DNA of 64,000 bases from assembly GCF_021441885.1 (NCBI RefSeq), contig NZ_CP090438.1, positions 3,286,001 to 3,350,000 of the forward strand, written 5' to 3'. The position numbers and the translations under genes are program-made. Positions 8,632-16,821 of this stretch are shown here, piece after piece (positions within the stretch are counted from its first letter, which is position 1; every line of letters starts with the position of its first letter). The notes beneath the pieces are model-generated. The model had not been told where the DNA came from. It did no database searches and saw only the letters and a program-made list of their open reading frames with translations. The DNA comes from Vibrio maritimus. Lineage in GTDB: Bacteria; Pseudomonadota; Gammaproteobacteria; Enterobacterales; Vibrionaceae.

Positions 8632-9405
8632 ATGCGTCAACCTGTAGTTATGGGTAACTGGAAACTCAACGGCAGCAAAGCAATGGTAACTGAGCTGCTA
8701 ACTGGTCTAAACGCTGAACTTGAAGGCGTAACTGGTGTAGACGTGGCGGTAGCTCCACCAGCACTATACATCGATCTAGCTGAGCGTGTAATCGCGGAAG
8801 GCGGCAACAAGATCATCCTTGGTGCACAAAACACAGACCTAAACAACAGCGGTGCTTTCACTGGCGACATGTCTCCAGAAATGCTGAAAGACTTCGGTGC
8901 TACTCACATCATCATCGGTCACTCTGAGCGTCGTGAGTACCACAACGAATCAGACGAGTTCATCGCTAAGAAATTCGCATTCCTAAAAGAGAACGGCCTG
9001 AAGCCAGTTTTCTGTATCGGTGAATCTGAAGCGCAAAACGAAGCAGGCGAAACTGAAGCAGTTTGTGCACGTCAAATCAACGCAGTGATCGACGCTTACG
9101 GTGTTGAAGCACTTAACGACGCTATCATCGCATACGAGCCAATCTGGGCTATCGGTACTGGTAAAGCAGCAACTGCTGAAGACGCACAGCGCATCCACGC
9201 TTCTATCCGCGCTCTAATCGCAGAGAAAGACGCAGCAGTAGCTGAGCAAGTAATCATCCAATACGGTGGTTCTGTTAAGCCAGAGAACGCAGAAGCTTAC
9301 TTCTCTCAACCAGACATCGACGGTGCTCTAGTTGGTGGTGCATCTCTAGATGCTAAGAGCTTCGCAGCTATCGCTAAAGCAGCGGCGGCAGCTAAAGCTA
9401 AGTAA
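8632..9405 (+). CDS. tpiA: Triosephosphate isomerase
   Basis: Interconverts dihydroxyacetone phosphate and glyceraldehyde-3-phosphate. The protein has 257 residues. Catalytic residues are Lys11 (NWKLNG), His97 (GHSERR) and Glu169 (AYEPIWAIGTG), and the phosphate loop YGGSVKPEN is present. Codon choice is strongly biased as for a highly expressed gene. Start ATG 8632 follows a GGAGA ribosome site. It is monocistronic, with a terminator directly after, and lies convergent with pfkA. Confidence 0.98.
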   Translation: MRQPVVMGNWKLNGSKAMVTELLTGLNAELEGVTGVDVAVAPPALYIDLAERVIAEGGNKIILGAQNTDLNNSGAFTGDMSPEMLKDFGATHIIIGHSERREYHNESDEFIAKKFAFLKENGLKPVFCIGESEAQNEAGETEAVCARQINAVIDAYGVEALNDAIIAYEPIWAIGTGKAATAEDAQRIHASIRALIAEKDAAVAEQVIIQYGGSVKPENAEAYFSQPDIDGALVGGASLDAKSFAAIAKAAAAAKAK

Positions 9406-9423
9406 TCTCTCTTGATTACCAAA

Positions 9424-9452
9424 GAGCCGGTTCTTGGGGAGCCGGCTTTTTT
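9424..9452 (+). terminator. Rho-independent terminator after tpiA
   Basis: A short GC-rich stem (9425-9430 with 9442-9447) is followed by a T run. Confidence 0.8.
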
Positions 9453-9489
9453 GTGCCTGCTCGCTAGGCATACTACTCTGGGCTCGCGC

Positions 9490-9523
9490 ATAAAAAAAGC
9501 CGCTGCAAATGCAGCGGCTTTTT
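9490..9523 (-). terminator. Rho-independent terminator of pfkA
   Basis: A 13-bp perfect stem (9494-9506 with 9511-9523) with an AAAT loop. A/T tails lie on both sides, so it can work in both directions, but it sits at the pfkA 3' end. Confidence 0.9.
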
Positions 9524-9547
9524 AAAATCATTTCAGTGCGAGTTCTA

Positions 9548-10510
9548 TTAGAACAGCTCTTCAGCTACCTTGAATAGGTCATCACGTACTGGACGCTTCA
9601 TGTTCTCAATCGCGTCAATGATGTCGTGGTGAACAAGCTGCTCTTTCTGGATACCAACACAACGGCCACCGTGGCCTTCTAGAAGAAGGTGAACCGCGTA
9701 GTTACCCATGCGAGATGCTAGAACGCGGTCGAACGCAGTTGGACGACCACCACGCTGAATGTGACCAAGTACCGTTGCGCGAGTCTCACGACCTGTTGCG
9801 TCTTCGATCTCTTTCGCTAGCTCATTGGCATCCATCATTAGCTCAGTAAGTGCAATGATTGCGTGCTTCTTACCTTTAGCAATACCGTCTTGGATGTTGC
9901 TGATAAGCTGCTCTTTATTCAGACCCGTTTCTGGAGTAATGATGTACTCACAGCCACCAGCGATTGCAGACATCAGGGTTAGATCACCACAGTGACGACC
10001 CATGATTTCTACGATAGAAATACGTTGGTGAGATGATGATGTGTCACGCAGACGGTCGATCGCGTCGATTACCGTGTTTAGTGCCGTTAGGTAACCGATC
10101 GTGTAGTCAGTACCTGCGATGTCGTTGTCGATAGTGCCTGGAAGACCGATACATGGGTAACCCATCTCTGTTAGCTTCTTCGCACCCATGTAAGAGCCGT
10201 CACCACCAATAACCACTAGTGCATCGATGCCGTGCTTCTTAAGGTTCTCGATCGCTTTTTCACGAACTTCCACTTCTTTAAACTCAGGGAAACGTGCAGA
10301 ACCTAGGAATGTACCACCACGGTTGATCACGTCAGAAACGCTTGAACGATCAAGCGGCTTGATACGGTCTTCGTAAAGACCAAGGTAGCCGTCGAATACG
10401 CCGTACACTTCCAAGCCCTCTGACAGAGCAGTACGAACCACGCCGCGTACCGCAGCATTCATACCAGGTGCGTCACCACCACTTGTCAAAACACCAATTT
10501 TCTTAATCAT
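9548..10510 (-). CDS. pfkA: ATP-dependent 6-phosphofructokinase I
   Basis: Phosphorylates fructose-6-phosphate to fructose-1,6-bisphosphate, the committed step of glycolysis. The protein has 320 residues, equal to E. coli PfkA. Visible motifs are the nucleotide-binding GVLTSGGDAPGMNA at the N-terminus and GGDGSYMGA near residue 102, and the substrate/catalytic segment GTIDNDI near residue 124. ATG at 10510 is chosen; a GTG two codons upstream is in frame, but the GAGGG ribosome site suits the ATG. The order fieF-pfkA-tpiA matches the enterobacterial cpx-fieF-pfkA cluster. Confidence 0.97.
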   Translation of the reverse strand: MIKKIGVLTSGGDAPGMNAAVRGVVRTALSEGLEVYGVFDGYLGLYEDRIKPLDRSSVSDVINRGGTFLGSARFPEFKEVEVREKAIENLKKHGIDALVVIGGDGSYMGAKKLTEMGYPCIGLPGTIDNDIAGTDYTIGYLTALNTVIDAIDRLRDTSSSHQRISIVEIMGRHCGDLTLMSAIAGGCEYIITPETGLNKEQLISNIQDGIAKGKKHAIIALTELMMDANELAKEIEDATGRETRATVLGHIQRGGRPTAFDRVLASRMGNYAVHLLLEGHGGRCVGIQKEQLVHHDIIDAIENMKRPVRDDLFKVAEELF

Positions 10511-10647
10511 GCTCACCCTCGATTTGGCAATCTAATTTTAAACTTTAAGTAGGTCGCATAAACCTGCGCCCCACGGAAATCTTGTTGTTATCGTTACTCT
10601 TTGTCAGCGCGTTCCCCAAAACATCACTGACGTAACTTTATTACTTA

Positions 10648-10662
10648 TGTAAGAGTATTACA
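10648..10662. promoter_or_regulatory. Possible HexR-type operator upstream of pfkA
   Basis: The 15-mer TGTAAGAGTATTACA has perfect TGTAA/TTACA arms. It resembles the HexR box TGTAATwAAATTACA reported for central-carbon genes of Vibrionales and Shewanella. It lies about 140 bases upstream of the pfkA start. The centre is off consensus, so this is a candidate only. Confidence 0.35.
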
Positions 10663-10800
10663 GTTTATACTGGCTCTTACGTTGATTCACATCAGAATCG
10701 CACTTTTTTATCACGCGCATTGATAATAGACAATTGAATTTAACATTGCCATGTCTACTCAGCCTCACCCCATAGAGCGGGTTGCTCTACGACCCGTGCG

Positions 10801-11709
10801 TTAAAAGTCTTGTTTCTTCTGTTCAGACTCTTCATGCAACACCACTGAATACGGGTCCTGGTGAATGATGACGTCTGCGCCCGGGAATGCCTCTATCACT
10901 TTTTCTTCTGCGAGATCGGCAATGCGATGCGCTTCTATCAGTGGTAAATGGTCATCCAGCTCTAAGTGTAACTGAATGAAACGAACCGGTCCGGACATGC
11001 GCGTTCTCAGCTGATGAACACCAATCACCCCTTCTACGTCATTACAGACCTGACGAATCACAACCAGCTCTTCTTCTGGTAGCTGACGGTCCAAAAGCGA
11101 TTGAACCGCTTCATTAGCCATTTTAATCGCACTCACGAGAATGAAGACGCCAATCGCGACCGCGAACACAGAGTCAGCCTGACCAATGCCATACCAGCTC
11201 AGTCCCAGCGCCACCATAATTGCAACATTCATATATAGGTCGGTTTGATAATGCAAAGAATCTGCGGCAATGGCCTGACTGCCGGTCTTTCTCACTACGT
11301 ATTTTTGAAAAGCTACCAAACCCGATGTGAGCACCAATGCGAATAAACTGACATAGATGCCAAGCTCAGGAGAATTAAGCTCATGGGGTCTAAAGAAGCG
11401 GTCAATACCGTTAAGAATGAGGAAGCAGGCAGAGCCAGTGATAAACATTGACTGCGCCAACGCAGCCAGGGATTCGGCTTTGCCATGCCCAAAGGTATGC
11501 TCTTTGTCTGCCGGTTGCAGAGAGTATCGAACCACCACTAAGTTAATAACTGAAGCGGCAATATCAAGTAGGGAGTCAATTAAAGAGGCGAGTAAGCTGA
11601 CCGAGCCTGTCACCCACCAGGTGATTACCTTTGCTATTAGCAAAATGGTCGCTATCGTCGTTGCAGCCCATGCTGCAGTTGTCACCAGTTTCGCGTAGTT
11701 ATCCTTCAT
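10801..11709 (-). CDS. fieF: Cation-efflux pump FieF (Zn2+/Fe2+/H+ antiporter)
   Basis: An inner-membrane CDF transporter, 302 residues, that exports Zn2+, Fe2+ or Cd2+ in exchange for protons. Six transmembrane helices are followed by a cytoplasmic domain from about residue 210. The transport-site ligands match E. coli YiiP by position: Asp45 and Asp49 (SLIDSLLDIA), His153 and Asp157 (LHYQTDLY). It lies between cpxP and pfkA, as in enterobacteria. No terminator separates it clearly from the downstream pfkA region, which begins 290 bases later. Confidence 0.93.
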   Translation of the reverse strand: MKDNYAKLVTTAAWAATTIATILLIAKVITWWVTGSVSLLASLIDSLLDIAASVINLVVVRYSLQPADKEHTFGHGKAESLAALAQSMFITGSACFLILNGIDRFFRPHELNSPELGIYVSLFALVLTSGLVAFQKYVVRKTGSQAIAADSLHYQTDLYMNVAIMVALGLSWYGIGQADSVFAVAIGVFILVSAIKMANEAVQSLLDRQLPEEELVVIRQVCNDVEGVIGVHQLRTRMSGPVRFIQLHLELDDHLPLIEAHRIADLAEEKVIEAFPGADVIIHQDPYSVVLHEESEQKKQDF

Positions 11710-11774
11710 GCGCTAAGTGTTAGGTCCTTGGGTTATTTCTAAACACAAAGCAAGTATACCGATTATTGATGACA

Positions 11775-11885
11775 AAAATAGAAAAAAGCGACCAAATTTG
11801 GTCGCAACAGATAGTGACAAAAGTGAATGAGAAAAAGTCACTATAAGGGAAATTCACAATCATCAGGCCGCAGGCCCCAAAGAAA
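11775..11885 (-). ncRNA. Candidate small RNA in the cpxP 3' region (CpxQ-like position)
   Basis: On the minus strand this stretch begins just past the cpxP terminator. It contains an 8-bp stem (ATAGTGAC with GTCACTAT, about 11811-11844) and ends in a perfect palindromic terminator followed by T6. That is the layout of an Hfq-dependent small RNA. In E. coli the same intergenic position (cpxP-fieF) gives the 3'-UTR-derived small RNA CpxQ, but I see no sequence match to it. Expression, and whether it comes from cpxP read-through or its own promoter, are unknown. Confidence 0.35.
11776..11805 (-). terminator. Strong intrinsic terminator upstream of fieF
   Basis: The perfect 18-base palindrome GCGACCAAATTTGGTCGC (11788-11805) is followed on the minus strand by T6, C, then a T-rich tract. 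No annotated gene ends here except by read-through from cpxP. Confidence 0.8.
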
Positions 11886-11908
11886 AGCCATCGCGAACCG
11901 CGATGGCT
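11881..11908 (-). terminator. Rho-independent terminator of cpxP
   Basis: A 10-bp perfect stem (11886-11895 with 11899-11908) with a 3-base loop. On the minus strand it is followed by TTTTCT. It begins 10 bases after the cpxP stop. Confidence 0.75.
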
Positions 11909-11917
11909 ATCAGACTA

Positions 11918-12439
11918 TTACTCTTCAGCAAATTTCTCTGCGCGCTTCTCCATTTTCGCGAAGCATTTTTCCATACGCTCTTGAGACAGTTCTTTAAACT
12001 TCACTTTTTGCTCTGGCGTTAGAATGCTCATCATCTCATGTTGCTTCTCTAGCTTTTTCACACGACGCTCAGCTTGTTTTTCAACCATTTCCGTTGCTAG
12101 AGCATTTGCGGCTTCTGCATCAAAGGTATCGGCCAATACCAAATCTTGCATTTTTTGCTGGCGAGCCTGCATTTCCGCTTTCTTAGCAGCGAAATCACCA
12201 CCAAACTTCTGTTTCATCTGCTGCTTGTTGCTTTCGCGAAGCTGCTTCATCTGCTCTTTCTGAGCGTCAGTTAAGTCAAGTTCACGGAACATGCGCTTAC
12301 CGTCGAAGCCACCGCACATACCCTCACCGCCTTTACCGTGATGACCACCTTTACCACCACCGTATGCAAGTGCGCTTGCTGAGCCTAGAGCGAGTGGAAG
12401 AACTGTTGCAGCGATAACCAATTTTTTTGAAAGTTTCAT
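11918..12439 (-). CDS. cpxP: Periplasmic CpxP/Spy-family protein
   Basis: A 173-residue protein with a signal peptide (about residues 1-25, cut near ALA-Y) and two LTxxQ motifs: LTDAQKEQMKQL about a third of the way in and LTPEQKVKFKEL near the C-terminus. The family forms a cradle-shaped periplasmic helical dimer that inhibits the CpxA sensor and acts as a chaperone. A His/Gly-rich stretch follows the signal peptide and could bind metal. ATG 12439 is chosen because the signal peptide starts there; the open frame continues across the promoter region to 12649 and that part is not coding. It is divergent from cpxRA with CpxR boxes between. Confidence 0.9.
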   Translation of the reverse strand: MKLSKKLVIAATVLPLALGSASALAYGGGKGGHHGKGGEGMCGGFDGKRMFRELDLTDAQKEQMKQLRESNKQQMKQKFGGDFAAKKAEMQARQQKMQDLVLADTFDAEAANALATEMVEKQAERRVKKLEKQHEMMSILTPEQKVKFKELSQERMEKCFAKMEKRAEKFAEE

Positions 12440-12510
12440 AATCTTTACCCTTATGTGATTCATACCATGGCTGCCTCTGCAGCGCTTGAGTATAGAATAG
12501 GGGCTAGCGC

Positions 12511-12546
12511 GTAAAGCAACGTACAGCGAGCGTAAAGAATCGTAAA
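12511..12546. promoter_or_regulatory. Two CpxR boxes between cpxP and cpxR
   Basis: Bases 12532-12546 read GTAAA-GAATC-GTAAA, a perfect GTAAA-N5-GTAAA CpxR box. Bases 12511-12525 read GTAAA-GCAAC-GTACA, with one mismatch. The two boxes start 21 bp apart, two helical turns, on the same face. They lie about 70-110 bases upstream of cpxP and about 60-100 bases upstream of cpxR, fitting activation of both by phosphorylated CpxR. Confidence 0.85.
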
Positions 12547-12608
12547 GATCGCTTTTTTGGGACATTAACGCTTTATTATTACAGGGCACAATAGATTCTG
12601 AGGTAGAT

Positions 12609-13292
12609 ATGGCACACATTCTTCTTATCGATGACGACACTGAACTCACCAGCTTATTAAAAGATATTCTCAGCTATGAGGGCTTTGATGTTTCCGAAGC
12701 TAACGATGGTTTCGCAGGTCTAGAAGCGATGAGCGAAGAGATCGATTTGGTATTGATGGATGTGATGATGCCGCGCCTAAATGGCATGGACACACTCAAG
12801 AAGCTGCGTGAAACCTGGGAAACGCCGGTATTAATGCTCACCGCGAAGGGCGAAGAGATCGACCGTGTCATTGGTTTAGAGCTCGGCGCTGACGACTACT
12901 TACCAAAGCCCTTCAGTGATCGGGAGCTCTTAGCACGTATCAAAGCGATCCTCAGACGCACCTCCAACAAATCCGAGACCAATACCTCTGACGGTGTGCG
13001 TTTCGACGATATTGAGGTTTTCCCAGCAAGACAAGAAGCAACCTGTCAGGGTAACTTGCTCGATCTCACTACAACCGAGTTCGCACTGCTGCATTACTTT
13101 GTGCAAAAGCCTGGGGAGACCTTAACCAAAGAAGCGCTCAGTCTTGATGTGCTCGGCAAGCGACTGTCTGCGTTTGACCGCGCTGTCGATATGCACGTAT
13201 CGAACCTAAGAAAAAAACTTCCCGAGAAATTAGATGGCAAGCCTAGAATCAAGACCCTTCGTGGTCGCGGCTACTTGCTAGTGAAGGAATAA
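12609..13292 (+). CDS. cpxR: Envelope-stress response regulator CpxR
   Basis: An OmpR/PhoB-family regulator, 227 residues. The receiver domain (1-120) has acidic residues DDD at 8-10 and phospho-acceptor Asp51 (LMDVMMP), with Lys at the KPF motif. The C-terminal winged helix (about 130-227) ends in LRGRGYLL. It controls envelope protein-folding genes, including cpxP and itself. Its stop overlaps the cpxA start by one base, so the two are translationally coupled. Confidence 0.96.
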   Translation: MAHILLIDDDTELTSLLKDILSYEGFDVSEANDGFAGLEAMSEEIDLVLMDVMMPRLNGMDTLKKLRETWETPVLMLTAKGEEIDRVIGLELGADDYLPKPFSDRELLARIKAILRRTSNKSETNTSDGVRFDDIEVFPARQEATCQGNLLDLTTTEFALLHYFVQKPGETLTKEALSLDVLGKRLSAFDRAVDMHVSNLRKKLPEKLDGKPRIKTLRGRGYLLVKE

Positions 13293-14680
13293 TGATGAAA
13301 CTGCCCAAGATCACCAGCCTGTATGGTCGTATTTTTGCCATCTTTTGGTTTACCATGTTGTTGGTGCTGATTGCGGTACTGGCACTCCCGCACCTTGATC
13401 CTCGCGTGGCAAAAGAGGTCTCCGGAGAAACACTTGGGCAAATGACCAATGTTCGCGACAGAATTGAGCGCGAATTTGTTGGTGAGGACAATATTGGGCG
13501 TATCGTCTACAAGATTGACAAATCTGAACGACAGCACAATAAAGACCATAAATCCAAAGGACCGAGCTTCTTTATTGTCGACCAAGAAGGCAACATCCTG
13601 AGCACGCAAAAGCGCACAGATTTCAAAGAGCGTATGCTCAAGAACTTCATCACCTCGGTTGACGCCTTCGACACGCCAATGCAAAAGCTCTACGGGCGCT
13701 ATATGCTTGTAGGACCGATGCCTATCGAGCTAGCGAATCAGGATTACTATCTCTATATCGGACTGCGCTGGACGCAGCCACCACCGTTTCTGCTCCGTAT
13801 GTTTGATAAGCCATTCCAGCTTTTGCTCGTGGTGATGGCGGTCAGTACACCGCTATTACTGTGGCTTGCCTGGGCGCTTAGCCAGCCTGCAAGACGCCTT
13901 GAGCGCGCCGCCAAACGGGTCGCCAATGGAGAGTTCAAGCCAGATCCAGACCTAGAAACCGGTACGACGGAGTTTCGACAGGCCGGTCAGAGCTTTAACC
14001 AAATGGTGCTGGCCGTAAATCAAATGATTTCAGGTCAGCAGCGGCTGCTCTCTGATATCTCTCACGAGCTTCGTTCACCACTTACGCGCCTCAGAATGGC
14101 GACTGGCCTAGCGGCGCGTAAGCAAGGAGAAAGTGCAGAGCTTACACGTATTGATACCGAGGCGCAGCGGTTAGAACAGATGATAGGTGAACTGCTCGAG
14201 CTATCCCGCATGAGCACTGACAGTCACGTCACGCGCGAAAGCCAACCAGCAAGCAGCCTTTGGGAAGAGATATTCAGTGACGCTCAGTTTGAAGCAGAAC
14301 AAGTGGGTAAAGCGCTGCACTTCTCCGAGATACCTGACGTTTCCATTATCGGTAACCCGAAGCTTCTTATGAGCGCTATCGAAAATATCGTCCGTAACGC
14401 CATTCGCTATAGCGAATCAGAGATCAATATCGCCGTCTATCAGCAATCAGAGATGCTAAACATCGTCGTAGAGGATGATGGCCCTGGTGTGCCTGATGAC
14501 GAGCTTGAAGATATCTTTAGACCTTTCTATCGCGTCTCTACCGCACGCGATCGTGACTCTGGGGGGACGGGTCTTGGTCTAGCAATCACACAAAGCGCTA
14601 TCGTTCAACACAGTGGACAAATTAACGCCTCACGCAGTGATCTCGGTGGCTTAAAAATGCACGTTGAACTGCCGCTATAA
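13292..14680 (+). CDS. cpxA: Envelope-stress sensor histidine kinase CpxA
   Basis: A 462-residue inner-membrane sensor. It has TM1 at about 14-34, a periplasmic sensor domain (about 35-172), TM2 at about 174-196, a HAMP domain, the dimerisation H-box with His258 (SDISHELRSP), and an ATPase domain with N box (ENIVRNAIRYS), DDGPGVP and the G box GTGLGLA. It autophosphorylates and transfers phosphate to CpxR; CpxP restrains it from the periplasm. Two consecutive ATG codons (13292 and 13295) can start it; the AAGGA ribosome site fits the second slightly better. Confidence 0.95.
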   Translation: MMKLPKITSLYGRIFAIFWFTMLLVLIAVLALPHLDPRVAKEVSGETLGQMTNVRDRIEREFVGEDNIGRIVYKIDKSERQHNKDHKSKGPSFFIVDQEGNILSTQKRTDFKERMLKNFITSVDAFDTPMQKLYGRYMLVGPMPIELANQDYYLYIGLRWTQPPPFLLRMFDKPFQLLLVVMAVSTPLLLWLAWALSQPARRLERAAKRVANGEFKPDPDLETGTTEFRQAGQSFNQMVLAVNQMISGQQRLLSDISHELRSPLTRLRMATGLAARKQGESAELTRIDTEAQRLEQMIGELLELSRMSTDSHVTRESQPASSLWEEIFSDAQFEAEQVGKALHFSEIPDVSIIGNPKLLMSAIENIVRNAIRYSESEINIAVYQQSEMLNIVVEDDGPGVPDDELEDIFRPFYRVSTARDRDSGGTGLGLAITQSAIVQHSGQINASRSDLGGLKMHVELPL

Positions 14681-14765
14681 AATCAGCAATTCAGCGATAT
14701 TGATTCTACACTCTTTGTGGTAGCCTCTCGGCTCATGCTCAACATAGAATAAGAGAATCAAGCAG

Positions 14766-15890
14766 ATGAAGATCTTCAGTAATTTCGAGAGTGGCAACAT
14801 TGAGGTTGTCAGCATTGAAAACAGAGACGATATCCAGCTAAAAATACAAAACGACAACCAGTCTGAGTTCTATCAATGGTTTCACTTCCGACTAGAAACT
14901 CAGGCTGAACAGTCTCACACCATTAAGATCCTTGACCTCGCTAAGTCTGCCTACCCTGAAGGTTGGAAGGGCTATGACGTCGTTGCTTCTTACGACCGAG
15001 AAGAATGGTTCCGCATCCCATCCGAGTTCGATGGTGACACCTTGAGCTTTCACGTCCTTCCTGAGCGTGGATCGATGTACTTCGCCTACTTTGCACCGTA
15101 CTCCTATGACCGTCACCTAGACCTGCTGCACATGGCACAAACCGAGCACCACTGCACTTTAGAGACCCTAGGCCACACGCTAGATAACAATGACATGTCG
15201 CTACTGACCTTTGGTGAGCCAGAGGAAGGTAAGAAGAATATCTGGGTTATCGCGCGTCAGCATCCTGGTGAGACCATGGCGGAGTGGTTTATGGAAGGCC
15301 TTATTCAGCGCCTTGTCGATGAAACCGACACCACGGCGCAAGCGCTGCTAGAAAAAGCCGTACTTTACGTGGTACCAAACATGAACCCAGATGGCGCAAA
15401 TCGCGGCCACCTGCGCACGAATGCGGTTGGTGTAAACCTAAACCGTGAATGGCAGTCTCCTTCGATGGAAAAAAGTCCAGAGGTGTTCCTGGTACGCGAG
15501 AAGATGCTGCAAACAGGTGTCGATATGTTCCTCGACATCCACGGTGATGAAGCGATTCCCTACAACTTTGCAGCCGGCTCTGAAGGCATCCCTTCTTACG
15601 ACGAGCGTCACGCAGGGCTTGAGAATGCGTTCAAACAAGCGCTACTCACCATTACTCCTGAGTTCCAAGACGACTACGGCTATGATAAAGATGAGCCGGG
15701 CAAGGCTAACCTGACCGTTGGCTCAAACTGGGTAGCAGAGCAGTTCCGCTGCCTGTCATACACCATTGAAATGCCGTTTAAAGACAACAACAACTACCCA
15801 GATCCTTTGTATGGCTGGTCGCCTGAGCGCAGTATTAAGTTTGGTCATGACATGGTGGCGGCAACGCTGGCGGTGACGGATAAGCTATAA
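14766..15890 (+). CDS. M14-family zinc carboxypeptidase (CCP6-like)
   Basis: A 374-residue cytoplasmic protein without a signal peptide. Residues 1-120 form a beta-rich N-terminal domain as in cytosolic carboxypeptidases. The M14 zinc site is intact: His166 and Glu169 (HPGE) and His259 (DIHGD), with catalytic Glu335 (YTIEMPF). The bacterial relatives are deglutamylase-like or small-peptide carboxypeptidases; the true substrate is unknown. It stands 85 bases after cpxA without an obvious terminator, so read-through from the cpx operon is possible. Confidence 0.88.
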   Translation: MKIFSNFESGNIEVVSIENRDDIQLKIQNDNQSEFYQWFHFRLETQAEQSHTIKILDLAKSAYPEGWKGYDVVASYDREEWFRIPSEFDGDTLSFHVLPERGSMYFAYFAPYSYDRHLDLLHMAQTEHHCTLETLGHTLDNNDMSLLTFGEPEEGKKNIWVIARQHPGETMAEWFMEGLIQRLVDETDTTAQALLEKAVLYVVPNMNPDGANRGHLRTNAVGVNLNREWQSPSMEKSPEVFLVREKMLQTGVDMFLDIHGDEAIPYNFAAGSEGIPSYDERHAGLENAFKQALLTITPEFQDDYGYDKDEPGKANLTVGSNWVAEQFRCLSYTIEMPFKDNNNYPDPLYGWSPERSIKFGHDMVAATLAVTDKL

Positions 15891-15919
15891 TCTCGAAAGA
15901 CACTCTAATTGAATGTCTT

Positions 15920-16020
15920 GTCATTCCGCTAGCCGCGCGCCTGTGCACACAGGAATCTACTTGAGGCTTGGTGCGTGCTTTGGGTAGATCCCCGCCTGCG
16001 CGGGGATGACGGTAATTTTG
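15920..16020. repeat. Intergenic palindromic repeat, copy 1 (101 bp)
   Basis: First of two direct copies in the 356-bp gap between the M14 peptidase and trmL. The unit opens with GTCATTCC and its conserved core ends in GGGGATGAC at 16010, giving imperfect terminal inverted repeats of a 91-bp element. Inside are smaller hairpins: CCTGTG-CA-CACAGG, and ATCCCCGC-CTGC-GCGGGGAT. This is the architecture of a small non-autonomous dispersed element. No coding capacity. Confidence 0.85.
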
Positions 16021-16043
16021 GTTACGACCTACTCTACAACGCC

Positions 16044-16144
16044 GTCATTCCGCTAGCCGCGCGCCTGCGCACACAGGAATCTACTTGAGGCTTGGTGCGT
16101 GCTTTGGGTAGATCCCCGCCTCCGCGGGGATGACGATAATTTTG
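16044..16144. repeat. Intergenic palindromic repeat, copy 2 (101 bp)
   Basis: Matches copy 1 at all but three of 101 positions, in the same orientation, after a 23-bp spacer. The three differences lie in or beside the internal hairpins; one change (CTGC to CTCC) is in the loop of the GC-rich stem. The remaining ~100 bases up to trmL hold AGGGATGAC near 16180, which may be a decayed end of a third copy. Confidence 0.85.
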
Positions 16145-16246
16145 AGGACGACGGCAACCTTAGGGTGCACGATAGTCTTAGGGATGACGTTCTTTTTGCT
16201 CTTCGGGTATACTCATTCCATTATTTAGTATGAGTCGACACCCAAT

Positions 16247-16723
16247 ATGTTTGATATCGCCCTCTACGAGCCAGAAATTGCTCCTAATACCGGAAACATC
16301 ATCCGACTTTGTGCCAATTGTGGTGCAAACCTACACCTTATCGAGCCGCTTGGTTTTGATTTAGAAGAGAAGAAGGTCCGTCGTGCCGGTCTCGACTATC
16401 ATGACCTTGCTCGTGTAAAGCGCCATAAAGACTACGCAGCGTTTCTTGCTTATCTTGAAGAGAACAATCCGAGCTACCGCTTATTTGCTTGTACAACAAA
16501 AACCACTGGCCATCACACGGATGCGAAGTACCAGCAAGGTGATGTATTGCTATTTGGACCAGAAACCCGCGGTCTGCCCGCAGAAGTGATTGAAAGCCTG
16601 CCAATGGAACAGCGTATTCGTATTCCTATGATGCCAGATGCGCGCAGCCTAAACCTATCCAATGCGGTGGCGATTATTGCCTATGAAGCGTGGCGACAGT
16701 TTGGTTTTGAAGGGGCGGTTTAA
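16247..16723 (+). CDS. trmL: tRNA (cytidine(34)-2'-O)-methyltransferase TrmL
   Basis: A 158-residue SPOUT-class methyltransferase that methylates the ribose of the wobble base in tRNA-Leu isoacceptors, using S-adenosylmethionine. Diagnostic features are the N-terminal IALYEPEIAPNTGNIIRLC, the central GPETRGLP (SPOUT motif 2) and the C-terminal knot segment RIPMMPDARSLNLSNAVAI. The length is typical. It is monocistronic, between the duplicated repeat and a bidirectional terminator. Confidence 0.95.
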   Translation: MFDIALYEPEIAPNTGNIIRLCANCGANLHLIEPLGFDLEEKKVRRAGLDYHDLARVKRHKDYAAFLAYLEENNPSYRLFACTTKTTGHHTDAKYQQGDVLLFGPETRGLPAEVIESLPMEQRIRIPMMPDARSLNLSNAVAIIAYEAWRQFGFEGAV

Positions 16724-16770
16724 GCCCTTTTTAGCGACAGCGTTAACCGAGCCTGATTTTCAGGCAATAA

Positions 16771-16794
16771 AAAACCCAGCCGAGGCTGGGTTTT
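16771..16794. terminator. Bidirectional terminator between trmL and rpmG
   Basis: A 10-bp perfect stem (16771-16780 with 16785-16794) with A and T tails, between convergent genes. Confidence 0.85.
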
Positions 16795-16821
16795 CAATAC
16801 TTACAAGCAGATGCTTATCAA

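Noticed and set aside
10775..10799. Small inverted repeat after fieF considered as a terminator
   Set aside because: Only a 5-bp stem and no T run on the minus strand.
12440..12649. N-terminal extension of the cpxP frame across the promoter region
   Set aside because: It would run through the CpxR boxes and into cpxR; the signal peptide begins at 12439 and the extension shows no conservation that I recognise.
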